Shown piece after piece: positions 51,105-60,126 of a DNA stretch of 64,000 nucleotides. This stretch comes from Bog-473 sp963821755 (GTDB lineage Bacteria; Actinomycetota; Acidimicrobiia; Acidimicrobiales; RAAP-2). The stretch covers positions 868,001 to 932,000 of the forward strand of contig CAWGEX010000002.1 in assembly GCA_963821755.1 (NCBI GenBank), given 5' to 3'. Both the position numbers and the translations under genes were made by a program. Each line of letters begins with the position of its first letter. Position 1 is the first letter of the stretch. The notes below the pieces were generated by a model that was not told the origin of the DNA, made no database searches, and was given only the letters and a program-made list of their open reading frames with translations.

Positions 51105-52550
51105 TCAATCGGACGCCGCCGCCGCCCGAGCTCCGGCGAATCTCCCGAACATGGTGCTGTCCCCGATGGAGAGCCCACTGGCATAGCCAAAGGCGCACAC
51201 CCCGGCGGTGGTGCGACCGGCGGCGAAGAGGCCCGGGATGGGATCCCCACTCAGATTGAGGACCTCTCCGTCGACCCTGGTCTCGAGGCCGCCCAACGTG
51301 AAGGGCGCATAGGGAGCGGGGCCAATCCGTACGTCAATGGCCCCGAGAGGCGGGACGAGCGGGCGGACCCACTCGGACGCCTTGTGGAAGACGGGGTCGG
51401 CGTGAGATTCGGCGTGCCGGTTGTAGAGCGAGACCGACGCTTCGAGTGAACCGATCGGCAGGCCCATCTCGGCCTCGAGTTGGGCCGGGGTCTCGCACAC
51501 CCAACTGGCGGCCAGGCCCATCCAGTTCACCTCGTAGGAAGCCTCGTCGACGATGAGGTACACCTCGCCGTTCTGCTCGTAGAGCGCGGACTGGCCGACC
51601 CGGCCCATGTACGTGTCCTCATTGATGAACCGTTGGCCCTGGCCGTTGACCAGGATCCCGTGAATCAAGGTGCGCGGTGGCGTGATGGGCAGGGACACCT
51701 CCCCGGCGTACATGTTGCGCACCGAGGCCCCGATGGCCTGGGCCATGCGGATGCCCCGACCGTCGTCGCCTTCGGTCCCCACCTTCCAGGTGCCCCGCAC
51801 CAGGGGCGGGCAGTGCTGTCGCAGCATGTCGTCGTTGTAGATGAAACCGCCCGCAGTGAGGACCGCGCCCCGTCGGGCCCGCAGAGAGACGGTCTGCCCG
51901 AAGCGTTGCCCTTGCACGCCGACCACACGGCCAGCGTCGACGACCAGGCGGTCCACCCTCGTGTCGAGCGAGACCCGGGCCCCGGCGTCGGTCGCGGCGG
52001 CGGCCAGGTGCTGCATGAGCAGCCACCCGGTCGATCGCTTGGTCTTGGCCAGATGCCCTCGCGGCGCCGGCGTGGCCAGCTCGTTGAAGGGGTAGGCGTC
52101 CTCGCCGCCGGAGTACACCAACCCCTCGGTGCCGTTGGGTGCCATGGAGGTATCCGGGCAGAAGCTCGGGTCGAAGGGGACCCCCCGGGCCACCAGCCAG
52201 TCGAAGTGACCCAGGCTCTCGGCGCAGTAGCGGGCGATCTTCTGCTCGTCGGGATCGGGCCCGCACGCCGCCATCATGTAGGCGAACATGTTCTCGGTGG
52301 TGTCGGCGAAGCCACAGGCCTGCTGGATGGGCGTGCCCCCGCCCAAATAGACGATGCCCTCCGCCAGCGCGGCGGCGCCCCCGGCGCCCCCCGTCCGTTC
52401 GGTGACCAGCACCCTGGCACCGGCTTCTGCCGCGGTGAACGCCGCTGTCGACCCGGCGGCGCCGAAGCCGACCACCACCACGTCGGCCTCGTCGTCCCAC
52501 GAGGTGACGTCGGCGACGTCGCACGGCGTCACGTCGGCCGGCTCGCTCAC
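51105..52550 (-). CDS. FAD-dependent oxidoreductase, 3-ketosteroid dehydrogenase/fumarate reductase flavoprotein family
   Basis: The 481-residue flavoprotein has the dinucleotide motif VVVVGFGAAGSTAA and the FAD-binding end GLFAAGRTTAGVCAFGYASGLSIGD. The middle contains the substrate cap domain. The family includes KstD and urocanate reductase-like enzymes; the ring or acid substrate cannot be assigned. The start is GTG at 52548-52550. Confidence 0.88.
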   Translation of the reverse strand: MSEPADVTPCDVADVTSWDDEADVVVVGFGAAGSTAAFTAAEAGARVLVTERTGGAGGAAALAEGIVYLGGGTPIQQACGFADTTENMFAYMMAACGPDPDEQKIARYCAESLGHFDWLVARGVPFDPSFCPDTSMAPNGTEGLVYSGGEDAYPFNELATPAPRGHLAKTKRSTGWLLMQHLAAAATDAGARVSLDTRVDRLVVDAGRVVGVQGQRFGQTVSLRARRGAVLTAGGFIYNDDMLRQHCPPLVRGTWKVGTEGDDGRGIRMAQAIGASVRNMYAGEVSLPITPPRTLIHGILVNGQGQRFINEDTYMGRVGQSALYEQNGEVYLIVDEASYEVNWMGLAASWVCETPAQLEAEMGLPIGSLEASVSLYNRHAESHADPVFHKASEWVRPLVPPLGAIDVRIGPAPYAPFTLGGLETRVDGEVLNLSGDPIPGLFAAGRTTAGVCAFGYASGLSIGDSTMFGRFAGARAAAASD

Positions 52551-52641
52551 TCGGTCCCTCCCACTCCTCCGCTACGGCTTCCGGCGGAGGGTAGCCGGTC
52601 GGACGGCAGGACCCCGTCGATTCCCCCTACGGTGCAGTTCT

Positions 52642-53430
52642 GTGCCCCGGCTCGACCCGCCTCCCTGGTTGTCGCGGTTGGTGCCCGGGTGGGAGCCGAC
52701 GCTGGCCTACCAGCTGGTACCCGAAGTGACGACGTGGCGACTCACGCACCCCGACGGTCGGGTGCGCTTCGCCAAGATCAGCGCCTGCGGGGGCTACCCC
52801 ACGCTGGCGGGCGAAGCCGAACGGATGGTGTGGGCCGCGGCCTACTTACCCGTCCCCACGGTCGTCGCCATCGAAGACGTCGAAGGCAGCACCGTGCTCA
52901 TCACCGAGGGACTCGGTGGGCACGACGCCACCGACCCGAGGTGGAGCGGCGACCGGCCCGCGTTGGTGCGGATCTTCGGGGAGGGCCTGGCCGCATTCCA
53001 CCGGGCCGTCGGGGAGGAATGGTGCCCCTTCGGGTTCGAAGTCGGCGTGGCGCTGGACCATGTCCGCCGCCGCGCCGAGGCCGGGCTGCTGGACCCGGCA
53101 CACCAATTCCACCCGGAGTACCGGCACCTGACCGTGGCGTCCGCCGTGGCGCTGCTGGAAGCGACCGCACCCGACGTGGAGGATCTCGTGGTGTGCCACG
53201 GCGACTACTGCCCGCCCAACGTGCTGCTGGCCGACGGGCACGTGACGGGGTACGTCGACCTGGGCGAGCTCGGGGTGGCCGACCGCTGGTGGGACATCAC
53301 CATCGGGGCCTGGAGCACGGGATGGAACTTCGGGACCGAGTACGAGCCGCTCTTCTATGAGAGCTACGGCACCGAACCCGATCCCGATCGCATCGCGTTC
53401 TACCGTCTTTTGTGGGAGTGCGTCTCGTAA
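52642..53430 (+). CDS. Aminoglycoside phosphotransferase-like kinase
   Basis: The 262-residue protein has the APH(3')-like catalytic loop VCHGDYCPPNVLL and the metal loop GYVDLGELGVADRWWD. Its N-lobe begins at GTG 52642, 8 bases after TACGGT. In actinobacteria such kinases often act on unknown small molecules; resistance is not implied. The last bases overlap the 3' end of the uracil glycosylase gene on the other strand (53400-53430). Confidence 0.85.
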   Translation: MPRLDPPPWLSRLVPGWEPTLAYQLVPEVTTWRLTHPDGRVRFAKISACGGYPTLAGEAERMVWAAAYLPVPTVVAIEDVEGSTVLITEGLGGHDATDPRWSGDRPALVRIFGEGLAAFHRAVGEEWCPFGFEVGVALDHVRRRAEAGLLDPAHQFHPEYRHLTVASAVALLEATAPDVEDLVVCHGDYCPPNVLLADGHVTGYVDLGELGVADRWWDITIGAWSTGWNFGTEYEPLFYESYGTEPDPDRIAFYRLLWECVS

Positions 53431-54110
53431 CCACCGAGCTGGCGGGCCCGTTCGAACACGGCATCGAACATGGGCTCGGTCAATCGACCGGTGAAGGTGT
53501 TCTGTTGGCTCGGGTGGTAGGAGCACAGCAACGTGCGGCCATCGGGCAGCGGGTGCTCGGCCAGGTGCCCGAAGACCGGGCGCGGGCGCAGCCCCAGCAA
53601 CCCCGACACGCTCTGGCAGGCGAACTGGCCCAACACCACGATGACGCGTCGCTCCCCGAGCAGCTCCAGTTCCCGGGCCAGATAGGGGGCACAGGCGGCT
53701 CGCTCCGTTGGGTTCGGCTTGTTGTCGGGTGGCGCGCAGTGCACCGCGGCGGTGATGTAGGCGTCGACGAGCTCCAGGCCGTCATCGAGCGACCGGCCGG
53801 TGGGCTGGGAGGAATATCCGGCCCGGTACAGCGCGCCAAAGAGCCAATCCCCCGAGCGGTCTCCCGTGAACATGCGACCGGTTCGATTGGCGCCGTGGGC
53901 CGCCGGGGCCAGGCCGACAATGACGAGGCGAGCCCCGGGGTCGCCGAAGCCCGGCACGGCCCGGCCCCAGTAGGTCTCGCCGGCGAAGGAGGCGCGCGGG
54001 TTGGCGGCCACTCCCTCGCGCCAGCGCACCAGCCGAGGACAGCGGTCGCAGTCCGTCACGTCGCTTTGGACCCGGGCGAGTGAGTCTGCCGGGACCCGGT
54101 TCGACGGCAC
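53400..54110 (-). CDS. Uracil-DNA glycosylase (UdgB-like, family 4/5)
   Basis: The 236-residue protein has CDRCPRLVRWR with paired cysteines, VIVGLAPAAHGANRTGRMFTGDRSG (in parts; motif 1 and 2), NKPNPTERAACAPYL and the SYHPSQQNTFTG motif. These are the iron-sulfur UDG family features. The start is GTG at 54108-54110; the longer frame upstream is an antisense of the tandem repeat next door. It removes uracil from DNA. Confidence 0.88.
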   Translation of the reverse strand: MPSNRVPADSLARVQSDVTDCDRCPRLVRWREGVAANPRASFAGETYWGRAVPGFGDPGARLVIVGLAPAAHGANRTGRMFTGDRSGDWLFGALYRAGYSSQPTGRSLDDGLELVDAYITAAVHCAPPDNKPNPTERAACAPYLARELELLGERRVIVVLGQFACQSVSGLLGLRPRPVFGHLAEHPLPDGRTLLCSYHPSQQNTFTGRLTEPMFDAVFERARQLGGYETHSHKRR

Positions 54111-54121
54111 GCCGCAGAGCC

Positions 54122-54127
54122 TACGAT
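54122..54127 (+). promoter_or_regulatory. Probable -10 box of the phosphomutase-DUF3090-SCO1664 operon, leaderless
   Basis: TACGAT is followed by 8 bases and the GTG at 54136, without a Shine-Dalgarno. Confidence 0.45.
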
Positions 54128-54135
54128 GGCTGCCC

Positions 54136-54900
54136 GTGCCTGCGTCTCCTCGCTCTGCCTCTGCTCGCTCTGGCTCTTCTCGTCCCGGCTCTGCTCGCTC
54201 TGGCTCTGCTCGGCCTGGCTCCGCTCGTTCCGCCTCCGCTCGGCCTCGGTCAAAGCGCTCCCCCACCCAGGGCCCGGCGCCGACGGTGGTGCTGCTGGTC
54301 CGACACGGTACGACCCCGACCACCGGCAAGATGCTGCCGGGGAGAGCGCCGGGCCTGCATCTGGCCGAGAAGGGGCGTATCCAGGCGGGCGTGGTGGCCG
54401 AGCGGATCGGCGCCTTGGAAAAGCCGCCAACGGCCATTTACGCGTCGCCGCTGGAGCGGGCGCGGGAGACGGCGGCCCCGATTGCCTCCGCCCTCGGGTT
54501 GCGGGTGCGCACGGCTGCCGGTCTGATCGAGGCGGATGTGGGTGACTGGACCGAAAAATCGCTGCGCAAGCTGTACAAGACCAAGGAATGGCCCATCGTC
54601 CAGCGCTGGCCTAGTGGGTTTCGATTCCCGGGCGGCGAGTCGTTCGCCGACATGTCGGTACGATCGATGGATGCGGTACTCACCCTCGTGGCCAGCCATC
54701 CGGGAGAGACAATTGTGGCGGTGTCGCATGCGGACCCGATCAAGGCCATCGTGGCGGCCTCGGCTGGTGTCCCCCTGGACCTCATGCAGCGGCTCGTGAT
54801 CTCACCCTGCTCGGTGTCGGCCCTGCTCTTCACGAGCGGGGGGCCCGTCGTGCTCTGCGTCAACTCCACGGGATCACTCAGCGAGTTGGCGCCGTCATGA
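54136..54900 (+). CDS. Histidine phosphatase (phosphoglycerate mutase-like, MSMEG_4193 family)
   Basis: The 254-residue protein has the LVRHGTT phosphohistidine motif (RHG 56-58) and SPLERARETA and SHADPIKAI regions of the histidine phosphatase superfamily. It belongs to the actinobacterial putative phosphomutase family that is coded with DUF3090 and SCO1664. Residues 6-35 are six copies of a pentapeptide R-S/P-A/G-S-A/S, which is unusual. The stop overlaps the DUF3090 ATG (ATGA). Confidence 0.88.
   Translation: MPASPRSASARSGSSRPGSARSGSARPGSARSASARPRSKRSPTQGPAPTVVLLVRHGTTPTTGKMLPGRAPGLHLAEKGRIQAGVVAERIGALEKPPTAIYASPLERARETAAPIASALGLRVRTAAGLIEADVGDWTEKSLRKLYKTKEWPIVQRWPSGFRFPGGESFADMSVRSMDAVLTLVASHPGETIVAVSHADPIKAIVAASAGVPLDLMQRLVISPCSVSALLFTSGGPVVLCVNSTGSLSELAPS
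54151..54240 (+). repeat. Six tandem 15-bp repeats in the phosphatase N-terminus
   Basis: The unit CGCTCTGGCTCTGCT recurs six times with a few substitutions, all in frame, encoding RSASA, RSGSS, RPGSA, RSGSA, RPGSA, RSASA. A seventh, diverged copy begins at 54241 (CGGCCTCGG). On the other strand the same bases would encode an Ala/Glu/Arg-rich stretch. Confidence 0.92.
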
Positions 54901-55427
54901 GCGACGAAGTCGACTACGACGCTCCCGATCACTGCACGGTCGGGGTCATCGGCGAGGTGGGGAGCCGCCTCTTTCTCTTCTACGTGCGCCAGGGGATCTC
55001 CGAGACCACGGTCAAAGTTGAAAAGCAACAGGTGTCGGTGCTGGCCAGCTACCTGGGACGGATCGTCAAGGAGCTGGGCCGGCCGGGTCACCTTCCCGAG
55101 GACCTGACCTTTTACGGAGGCGAGGATCCCGAGTGGGTGGTCGGGACCATTGGCGTCTCCTACGACGAGGAGATCGACCGCATCGTCATCGTGTTCGAAG
55201 AAGCCGGCGGGGAGGTCGACGACGAAGAGGATCTCGACGTCGACGATGACGAGAGCGGTCACGTGCTCCGCATCGCCCTGTCTCGCGAGCAAGCGGCGGC
55301 CTTCGCCATCCACGCCACCAGCCTGGTGGAAGCCGGACGACCCCCCTGTCCACTCTGCGGCCTCCCTCTGGATCCTTCGGGCCACGACTGCCCGAGGACC
55401 AACGGTCACCGTCCCCCGGTGACCTGA
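54897..55427 (+). CDS. DUF3090 family protein
   Basis: The 176-residue protein has the conserved FLFYVRQG and TVKVEKQQVSVLA motifs, an acidic loop (EVDDEEDLDVDDDESG) and a C-terminal CPLCGLPLDPSGHDCP with cysteines that may bind zinc. The function is unknown. It always clusters with the phosphomutase-like and SCO1664-type genes, as here. Confidence 0.92.
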   Translation: MSDEVDYDAPDHCTVGVIGEVGSRLFLFYVRQGISETTVKVEKQQVSVLASYLGRIVKELGRPGHLPEDLTFYGGEDPEWVVGTIGVSYDEEIDRIVIVFEEAGGEVDDEEDLDVDDDESGHVLRIALSREQAAAFAIHATSLVEAGRPPCPLCGLPLDPSGHDCPRTNGHRPPVT

Positions 55428-55433
55428 TCGGGC

Positions 55434-56144
55434 ATGGCCGAAGAAACAGTCGCCCGCATTCTCACCGAAGGCGACATGGAAGTGCACGGGAGGATCGCCG
55501 GGAGCTCCAACGCCACGCTGCTGGTGACGTGTCGGCTGGGCGACGAAGAACTGATGGCGGTCTACAAACCCCACAAGGGCGAACGCCCGCTCTGGGACTT
55601 CCCCGGCGGCCTCTACCGTCGCGAGGTGGCGGCCTTCGTGCTCTCAGAATCGCTCGGGTGGGGACTCGTGCCCGAGACGGTCGAGCGGCCCGAAGCACCG
55701 TTCGGTCGCGGCTCGGTGCAGCGCTTCGTGCCCGAGGACGGTACCTCGCACTACTTCACGCTGCGCGACGATCCACAGTGGCACCCCACCCTCGTTCGCC
55801 TGGGCGCTTTCGATGTCGCCGCCAACAACGCCGACCGAAAGAGCGGGCACGTGCTCCTGGCCGAAGGGCGCCTCTGGGCCATCGACAACGGCCTGTGCTT
55901 CAACGAGGACGACAAGCTGCGCACCGTGATCTGGGACTTCGGCGGGGAGGCCCTGGCACCCGACGACCTCGCCGCCCTGGAGCGATTTGTCAAGGGGGGA
56001 CCGACAACCGCGCTGTGTGAGCTCTTGACCCCCTCGGAGCTGGCGGCGCTGGGCCGGCGGGTGTCGTGGTTGCTCCGTCACGGTGCGCTGCCCGAATTGG
56101 TCGACGACGGCGGGTGGCCGCCCTACCCGTGGCCACTGGTCTGA
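55434..56144 (+). CDS. SCO1664 family protein
   Basis: The 236-residue protein has YKPHKGERPLWDFPGG and NNADRKSGHVLL with IDNGLCF, a protein-kinase-like/PI3K-like fold pattern (the Lys, HxDxxxxN-like AADRKSG and D-N-G). Its role is not known. It ends the three-gene operon; mshC, which often follows in other actinobacteria, is not present in this window. Confidence 0.9.
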   Translation: MAEETVARILTEGDMEVHGRIAGSSNATLLVTCRLGDEELMAVYKPHKGERPLWDFPGGLYRREVAAFVLSESLGWGLVPETVERPEAPFGRGSVQRFVPEDGTSHYFTLRDDPQWHPTLVRLGAFDVAANNADRKSGHVLLAEGRLWAIDNGLCFNEDDKLRTVIWDFGGEALAPDDLAALERFVKGGPTTALCELLTPSELAALGRRVSWLLRHGALPELVDDGGWPPYPWPLV

Positions 56145-56185
56145 GCGTCGCCGCAGAGGAGACGTCTGCCGCCACCTTGGGTCGG

Positions 56186-57319
56186 TCAGCCCTGCGCAGC
56201 CACGAGCGCCTCGACCCTCGCGGCCACCTCGCCAGCGGCGGGCATCGTGGCGATCTGACGGGCGGCGAAGGCCGCATTTGCCGCGATTGCCGGATTTGAG
56301 AGCACGTCGCCGACGGCGGCGTCGACGTCCCGGTGGCCGGCACAGTATCTACCGACGCCGGCCGTCTCACATGCCTGCGCCGTGCGAAGCTGGCTCGGCG
56401 CGCCCCGAGGGATGAGGACGAGGGGCACGCCGGCGCTCAGCGACGCGAGAACCGTCCCTGCTCCGGCGTGGGTGATCGCGATCTTGCAGGACGGAAGCAA
56501 GGCGTTGAGGCTGACGAAGTCCCTTGCCTGGACCAGGTCAGGGTCGATCGCAGCGAGCTCATTTCGCAGATCCGCACTGGGGGCCGTGACCACGACCTTC
56601 ATGCCGCGTTCGGTGCAGCTTCTGACCGCCGCCGCGAGCTCGGCTAGTGCGTTGGCGAAGGTGGGGACGGTTCCGAAACCAACATATGCGTCCGCCTGCA
56701 GCAGTTCACCTTCATCGTCGAAGGGCGCTGGGCGTATCGGCCACTCGATGCTTGCTCCGGGGGGGCCGAGCTGCAAGATGCGAGGGCAGGGATTCACGAG
56801 CCCATGCTGGTAGAGACCGGCGAACCCTGGCACATCGAGACCGTTGGACACCCATAGCCCTGACGCAAGTTCCTCAAGCTCGGAGAGCTCGCCCGTCGGG
56901 CGCAACGGGCTCCCCCACGCATGAGTGACCCAGGGGATGTCTGCCCTGGCTGCAGCCACCGGCCCGGCGTAGTCGCCTTCGTCGTGCACAACGACGTGTG
57001 GCCGCCAGGCAGCCAGGATCGCAAGGAGGTCTCGCAGGGTGCTCGGCGCCATGATCTGCGCCCACATTCGCGTGGCCCAGTCGCTGGCCGGCTGCCGGTC
57101 GGTTTCCGGCCAGCGTCGGCGGCGCTCCTCTTGCATCTCGACCTGGCTCATCCCTGCTTCAAGAGGATGTAGGCCTGCCGTGGCGACGAGTGGGTGGCGG
57201 TCCAAATTTGTCGCGAAGCGAACTTCGTGTCCAGCCAGTTGCATGGCCTGCGCGAGACCCAACAATGGGACGATGTGGCCGACCGCCGGCACGGCACTGA
57301 CGAGAACGCGCATGCCCAT
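56186..57319 (-). CDS. Glycosyltransferase, UGT/GT1-like (MGT family)
   Basis: The 377-residue protein has the GT-B pattern of macrolide-type transferases: VGHIVPLLGLAQAM near the N-terminus, AYVGFGTVP, and ITHAGAGTVLASLSAGVPLVLIP near the C-terminus (sugar-nucleotide site). The acceptor is unknown. Start at ATG 57319 or 57313 (MRVLV). It is convergent with the SCO1664 gene. Confidence 0.9.
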   Translation of the reverse strand: MGMRVLVSAVPAVGHIVPLLGLAQAMQLAGHEVRFATNLDRHPLVATAGLHPLEAGMSQVEMQEERRRRWPETDRQPASDWATRMWAQIMAPSTLRDLLAILAAWRPHVVVHDEGDYAGPVAAARADIPWVTHAWGSPLRPTGELSELEELASGLWVSNGLDVPGFAGLYQHGLVNPCPRILQLGPPGASIEWPIRPAPFDDEGELLQADAYVGFGTVPTFANALAELAAAVRSCTERGMKVVVTAPSADLRNELAAIDPDLVQARDFVSLNALLPSCKIAITHAGAGTVLASLSAGVPLVLIPRGAPSQLRTAQACETAGVGRYCAGHRDVDAAVGDVLSNPAIAANAAFAARQIATMPAAGEVAARVEALVAAQG

Positions 57320-57397
57320 GTTCTACTGCGACGCCGGCCGTCAGTCCCTGTCAATGGGCGGGTTCGACCCACCCCGGGCTTGAGATCATCGGGCGCG

Positions 57398-58309
57398 ATG
57401 CCCACCTCTGCGGATACTGTCCTGGCCATGGGTGACACGGTGGTGATGGACCTGCCCGATGGGCGTGAGCTCGCGTGGCTCGAGTCGGGTGATCCGAAAG
57501 GACCGGCCGTGTTCGTCTTCCACGGGACACCTGGTTCACGCCTCGAGGTGTCATGTGACCAGGTGCCCATCATCTCGTCAGGGGTCAGGTTCATCGCTGT
57601 GGATCGCCCGGGCTACGGCCACAGCACGTTTCAACGGGGCCGTCGGTTAGCCGATTGGGCGTCCGACGTCACCCGCCTCGCCGATCACCTCACGATCGGT
57701 GGGTTCTGCGTCGTCGGCGTCTCGGGTGGCGGGCCCCACGCCGCCGTGTGCGCCCGGTTCATTCCCGAGCGCGTGCTGGGCGCTGGCATCGTGAGCGGTG
57801 TGGGCCCATTGGCCGAGCCGGGAACCGAGAACGAGATGATGGGATTCAACCGGGCCGTCACCCGCCTGGCCCGCCGGTCTCAATACTTGGTCTATCCACC
57901 CTTTGCGCTGAGCGCAGCGATCTTCCGCCGGTGGCCCGAGCTGGCCCTGCGGGCCGCGTCTGGTCAGATGCCAAACTCGGACATCGAGATACTGAGCCGT
58001 CCATCCGTGAGGGCGGCGTATATCGACACCTATCGACGGTCGCCCTCAACCAGCGCCCTCGCTGCGGCACAAGATTTTGCCCTGTTCGCCGGTGACTGGG
58101 GCTTCCGCCTGGACGACATCACCGTGCCTGTCGACATCTGGCACGGTGATGACGATCGCAACGTGCCGATGTCGCACGGACGACTCCAGGCCGAACGGAT
58201 CCAGGGGGCTCGCCTGCACGAGTGCCCCGGGGAGGGCCACCTGTTGGTCATCGATCGCCTGGAGGAAATTCTGCGGACCGTGAGCGCGCACGGCGCAGGA
58301 GGCGGCTGA
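57398..58309 (+). CDS. Alpha/beta hydrolase
   Basis: The 303-residue protein has FVFHGTPGSR (oxyanion), DRPGYGHS, the nucleophile elbow GVSGGGP and the terminal GEGHLLV with catalytic His. It resembles the family of small bacterial hydrolases/peptidases with the HGTPGS motif. Substrate unknown. A later in-frame ATG at 57428 (MGDTVV) is an alternative start. Confidence 0.88.
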   Translation: MPTSADTVLAMGDTVVMDLPDGRELAWLESGDPKGPAVFVFHGTPGSRLEVSCDQVPIISSGVRFIAVDRPGYGHSTFQRGRRLADWASDVTRLADHLTIGGFCVVGVSGGGPHAAVCARFIPERVLGAGIVSGVGPLAEPGTENEMMGFNRAVTRLARRSQYLVYPPFALSAAIFRRWPELALRAASGQMPNSDIEILSRPSVRAAYIDTYRRSPSTSALAAAQDFALFAGDWGFRLDDITVPVDIWHGDDDRNVPMSHGRLQAERIQGARLHECPGEGHLLVIDRLEEILRTVSAHGAGGG

Positions 58310-58439
58310 TCCGCGGAGGCCACGAGCAGGTGGCGGGATCGGGCCGCAGGCGCGCCGGTTGGGACAAGCCTATGCACGGAGATGGACGCTGCCCAGCACT
58401 TGCGGCGACCAGACTCCGTTCGTCGGGTCGCCCTGCCGG

Positions 58440-58445
58440 TAGCTT
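58440..58445 (+). promoter_or_regulatory. Probable -10 box of the Nudix gene, leaderless
   Basis: TAGCTT is followed by 6 bases and the GTG at 58452. Confidence 0.4.
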
Positions 58446-58451
58446 GGTTCG

Positions 58452-58922
58452 GTGGCGATGTCTCCTTACATCAGAAGGCTCCGTGAGCTGGTTGGTAGTG
58501 AGCTCTTGGTGCTTCCCGCGGTGACCGTACTTCCCAGGGATGGCCAAGGCCGGGTTCTTATCGTCCGACTCATCGACTCCGGGTTGTGGGCAACTATCGG
58601 CGGCGCGATTGAACCCGACGAGACACCGGAGCAGGCGGCTCTTCGAGAAGCAGAGGAGGAGGCCGGAGTCAAACTTCAACTCGGTCCCATTGTGGCCGTC
58701 CTGGGTGGTCCCGAGTACCGCTTGACCTATCCCAACGGCGATCAGACTTCGTACGTCACCACGGTGTTCGGTGCCACGGTGATCAGCGGCGAACCGAAGG
58801 CCGACGGTGACGAGACCTCAGCCGCGGCGTGGTGGGATCCCGAAGACCTGCCTCATGACCAGATGAGCACCTTGACTCGGGCAGTCCTGAGGGACGCGGG
58901 AATCACCGACCACCAAGGCTGA
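58452..58922 (+). CDS. Nudix hydrolase
   Basis: The 156-residue protein has the Nudix box (residues 50-73; GGAIEPDETPEQAALREAEE followed by EAGV), matching Gx5Ex7REUxEExGU. It hydrolyses nucleoside diphosphate derivatives; the exact one cannot be told. The start is GTG at 58452, with an ATG two codons on. Confidence 0.93.
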   Translation: MAMSPYIRRLRELVGSELLVLPAVTVLPRDGQGRVLIVRLIDSGLWATIGGAIEPDETPEQAALREAEEEAGVKLQLGPIVAVLGGPEYRLTYPNGDQTSYVTTVFGATVISGEPKADGDETSAAAWWDPEDLPHDQMSTLTRAVLRDAGITDHQG

Positions 58923-58960
58923 TCCTGATACGTCGAGCCGCCCGGAAGTGCCGAGCTACC

Positions 58961-59281
58961 TCAGCTGCCCGGCGCCCGGTATGTCGTCTGCTTCTTGGCG
59001 GCGGCGTCGAGCTCGGACGCGGTGAGGAGAACGACCGTGCGCGCTGTCGCCCCACCTCCGGCGCTCACGGCCAGCGCAGCCGCAGCCACCGAGACGTTGT
59101 CGGGCATGTCCGCAATGACGAAGACGTCGGAGGCACCGAAGCCGAAGTAGAACGATTCGACCTTCCCGCCGAGTCCCTCGATCAGAGCCGTGGCGGCGGC
59201 GACACGGGCCGAACCACCTTCGGCCTTCAGGCCTCTGACGCCCTCAAGCGTGTAGTTCACTTCGAGCAGGTATTTCGACAT
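58961..59281 (-). CDS. GYD domain-containing protein
   Basis: The 106-residue protein is a ferredoxin-like GYD-type domain: SKYLLEVNYTLEGVRGL, FYFGFGASDVFVIADMPD and the middle ARVAAATALIEGLGGKV. Such small proteins are dimeric and of unknown function. A GGAGG lies before the ATG at 59279-59281. Confidence 0.9.
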   Translation of the reverse strand: MSKYLLEVNYTLEGVRGLKAEGGSARVAAATALIEGLGGKVESFYFGFGASDVFVIADMPDNVSVAAAALAVSAGGGATARTVVLLTASELDAAAKKQTTYRAPGS

Positions 59282-59582
59282 GGCGCCTCCTTCTGAACCG
59301 TAGGCGCCCCAACGTATTCGGAAACGCTCCGGTTCGCACAGGGTGCCCCGTCCTGGACGCGGGCAACGGCTGGAGTGCCGTGCCCGGTCCTCCCTAATCG
59401 GTCCCGACCGGTCGCCCGCAAGGCGGCGTGCATCGCTCGATCAACCGAGGCTCAGGCGATCACCGGGTGAGAGCGGAGTCGTCCTCCGCCTCATATGCCG
59501 GCCTACCTTGCCCCAAGCGGATGATCGGATCCATTTCCCAACATCCTCAAGAGGGCGGTTCGGTCAGACGCGTCGTTCAGCT
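59282..59582. other. Intergenic stretch, nothing recognised
   Basis: About 300 bases between the GYD and DUF3224 genes. No gene, RNA or repeat was seen. Confidence 0.5.
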
Positions 59583-59972
59583 TCAATCTGCGGCGATGTT
59601 CAGCGTCACTGAGCCGGCGGGATCGGCCCGGAACGTGCCCTCTCCTTCGACGGATTTCAGTGCGTCGGTTCCCGAACCTCGAACCACGGTCAGGGACCCA
59701 ACGGCAGCACCACCTTCGTATTTTCCGTCGTGTTTCACGACGAAGCTCCCGTCACGTCCCCCTACGGTGCCCGAGATTCGTTCCATCCCGACAAACGTTG
59801 CTGATCCGTCCTCGGCATAGGACATCAGCCACTCGGTCGTCGAAGTCCCATCGATATCGCCCGAGTATGTCTTGGCGACGACCGCTCGTGTGACCTTGGG
59901 AATTTCGACCTCATCGAAGGGAGTCTCGACCCAGTCCTTGACCTCGAACGTCGCAGATACCGGCGAAGGCAT
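59583..59972 (-). CDS. DUF3224 family protein
   Basis: The 129-residue protein has the family pattern: KTYSGDIDGTSTTEWLM, SATFVGMERISGTVGGRDGSF (in parts) and the closing GSVTLNIAAD. The fold is a small beta barrel. AAGGAGGG lies ahead of the ATG at 59970-59972 and excludes a longer start. Function unknown. Confidence 0.9.
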   Translation of the reverse strand: MPSPVSATFEVKDWVETPFDEVEIPKVTRAVVAKTYSGDIDGTSTTEWLMSYAEDGSATFVGMERISGTVGGRDGSFVVKHDGKYEGGAAVGSLTVVRGSGTDALKSVEGEGTFRADPAGSVTLNIAAD

Positions 59973-60126
59973 GCGGCCTCCCTCCTTGAGTGTGCGGTTC
60001 ACCCGTGTGTTCACGGCCCTCAGTCTTCGACCCTTCAGGGGGAACTTTGAAGAGTCTAAGAACCACGTACCCGGAGGGCCCACTCTACACACGCGCCCGC
60101 CGACTTCTCTGATCGATCCCCCTCAA

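Noticed and set aside
52642..53430. Antibiotic resistance gene
   Set aside because: The APH-like fold is common to many non-resistance kinases; nothing specific supports resistance.
54151..54240. CRISPR or attachment-site repeats
   Set aside because: Tandem 15-bp coding repeats without spacers, in frame with the phosphatase.
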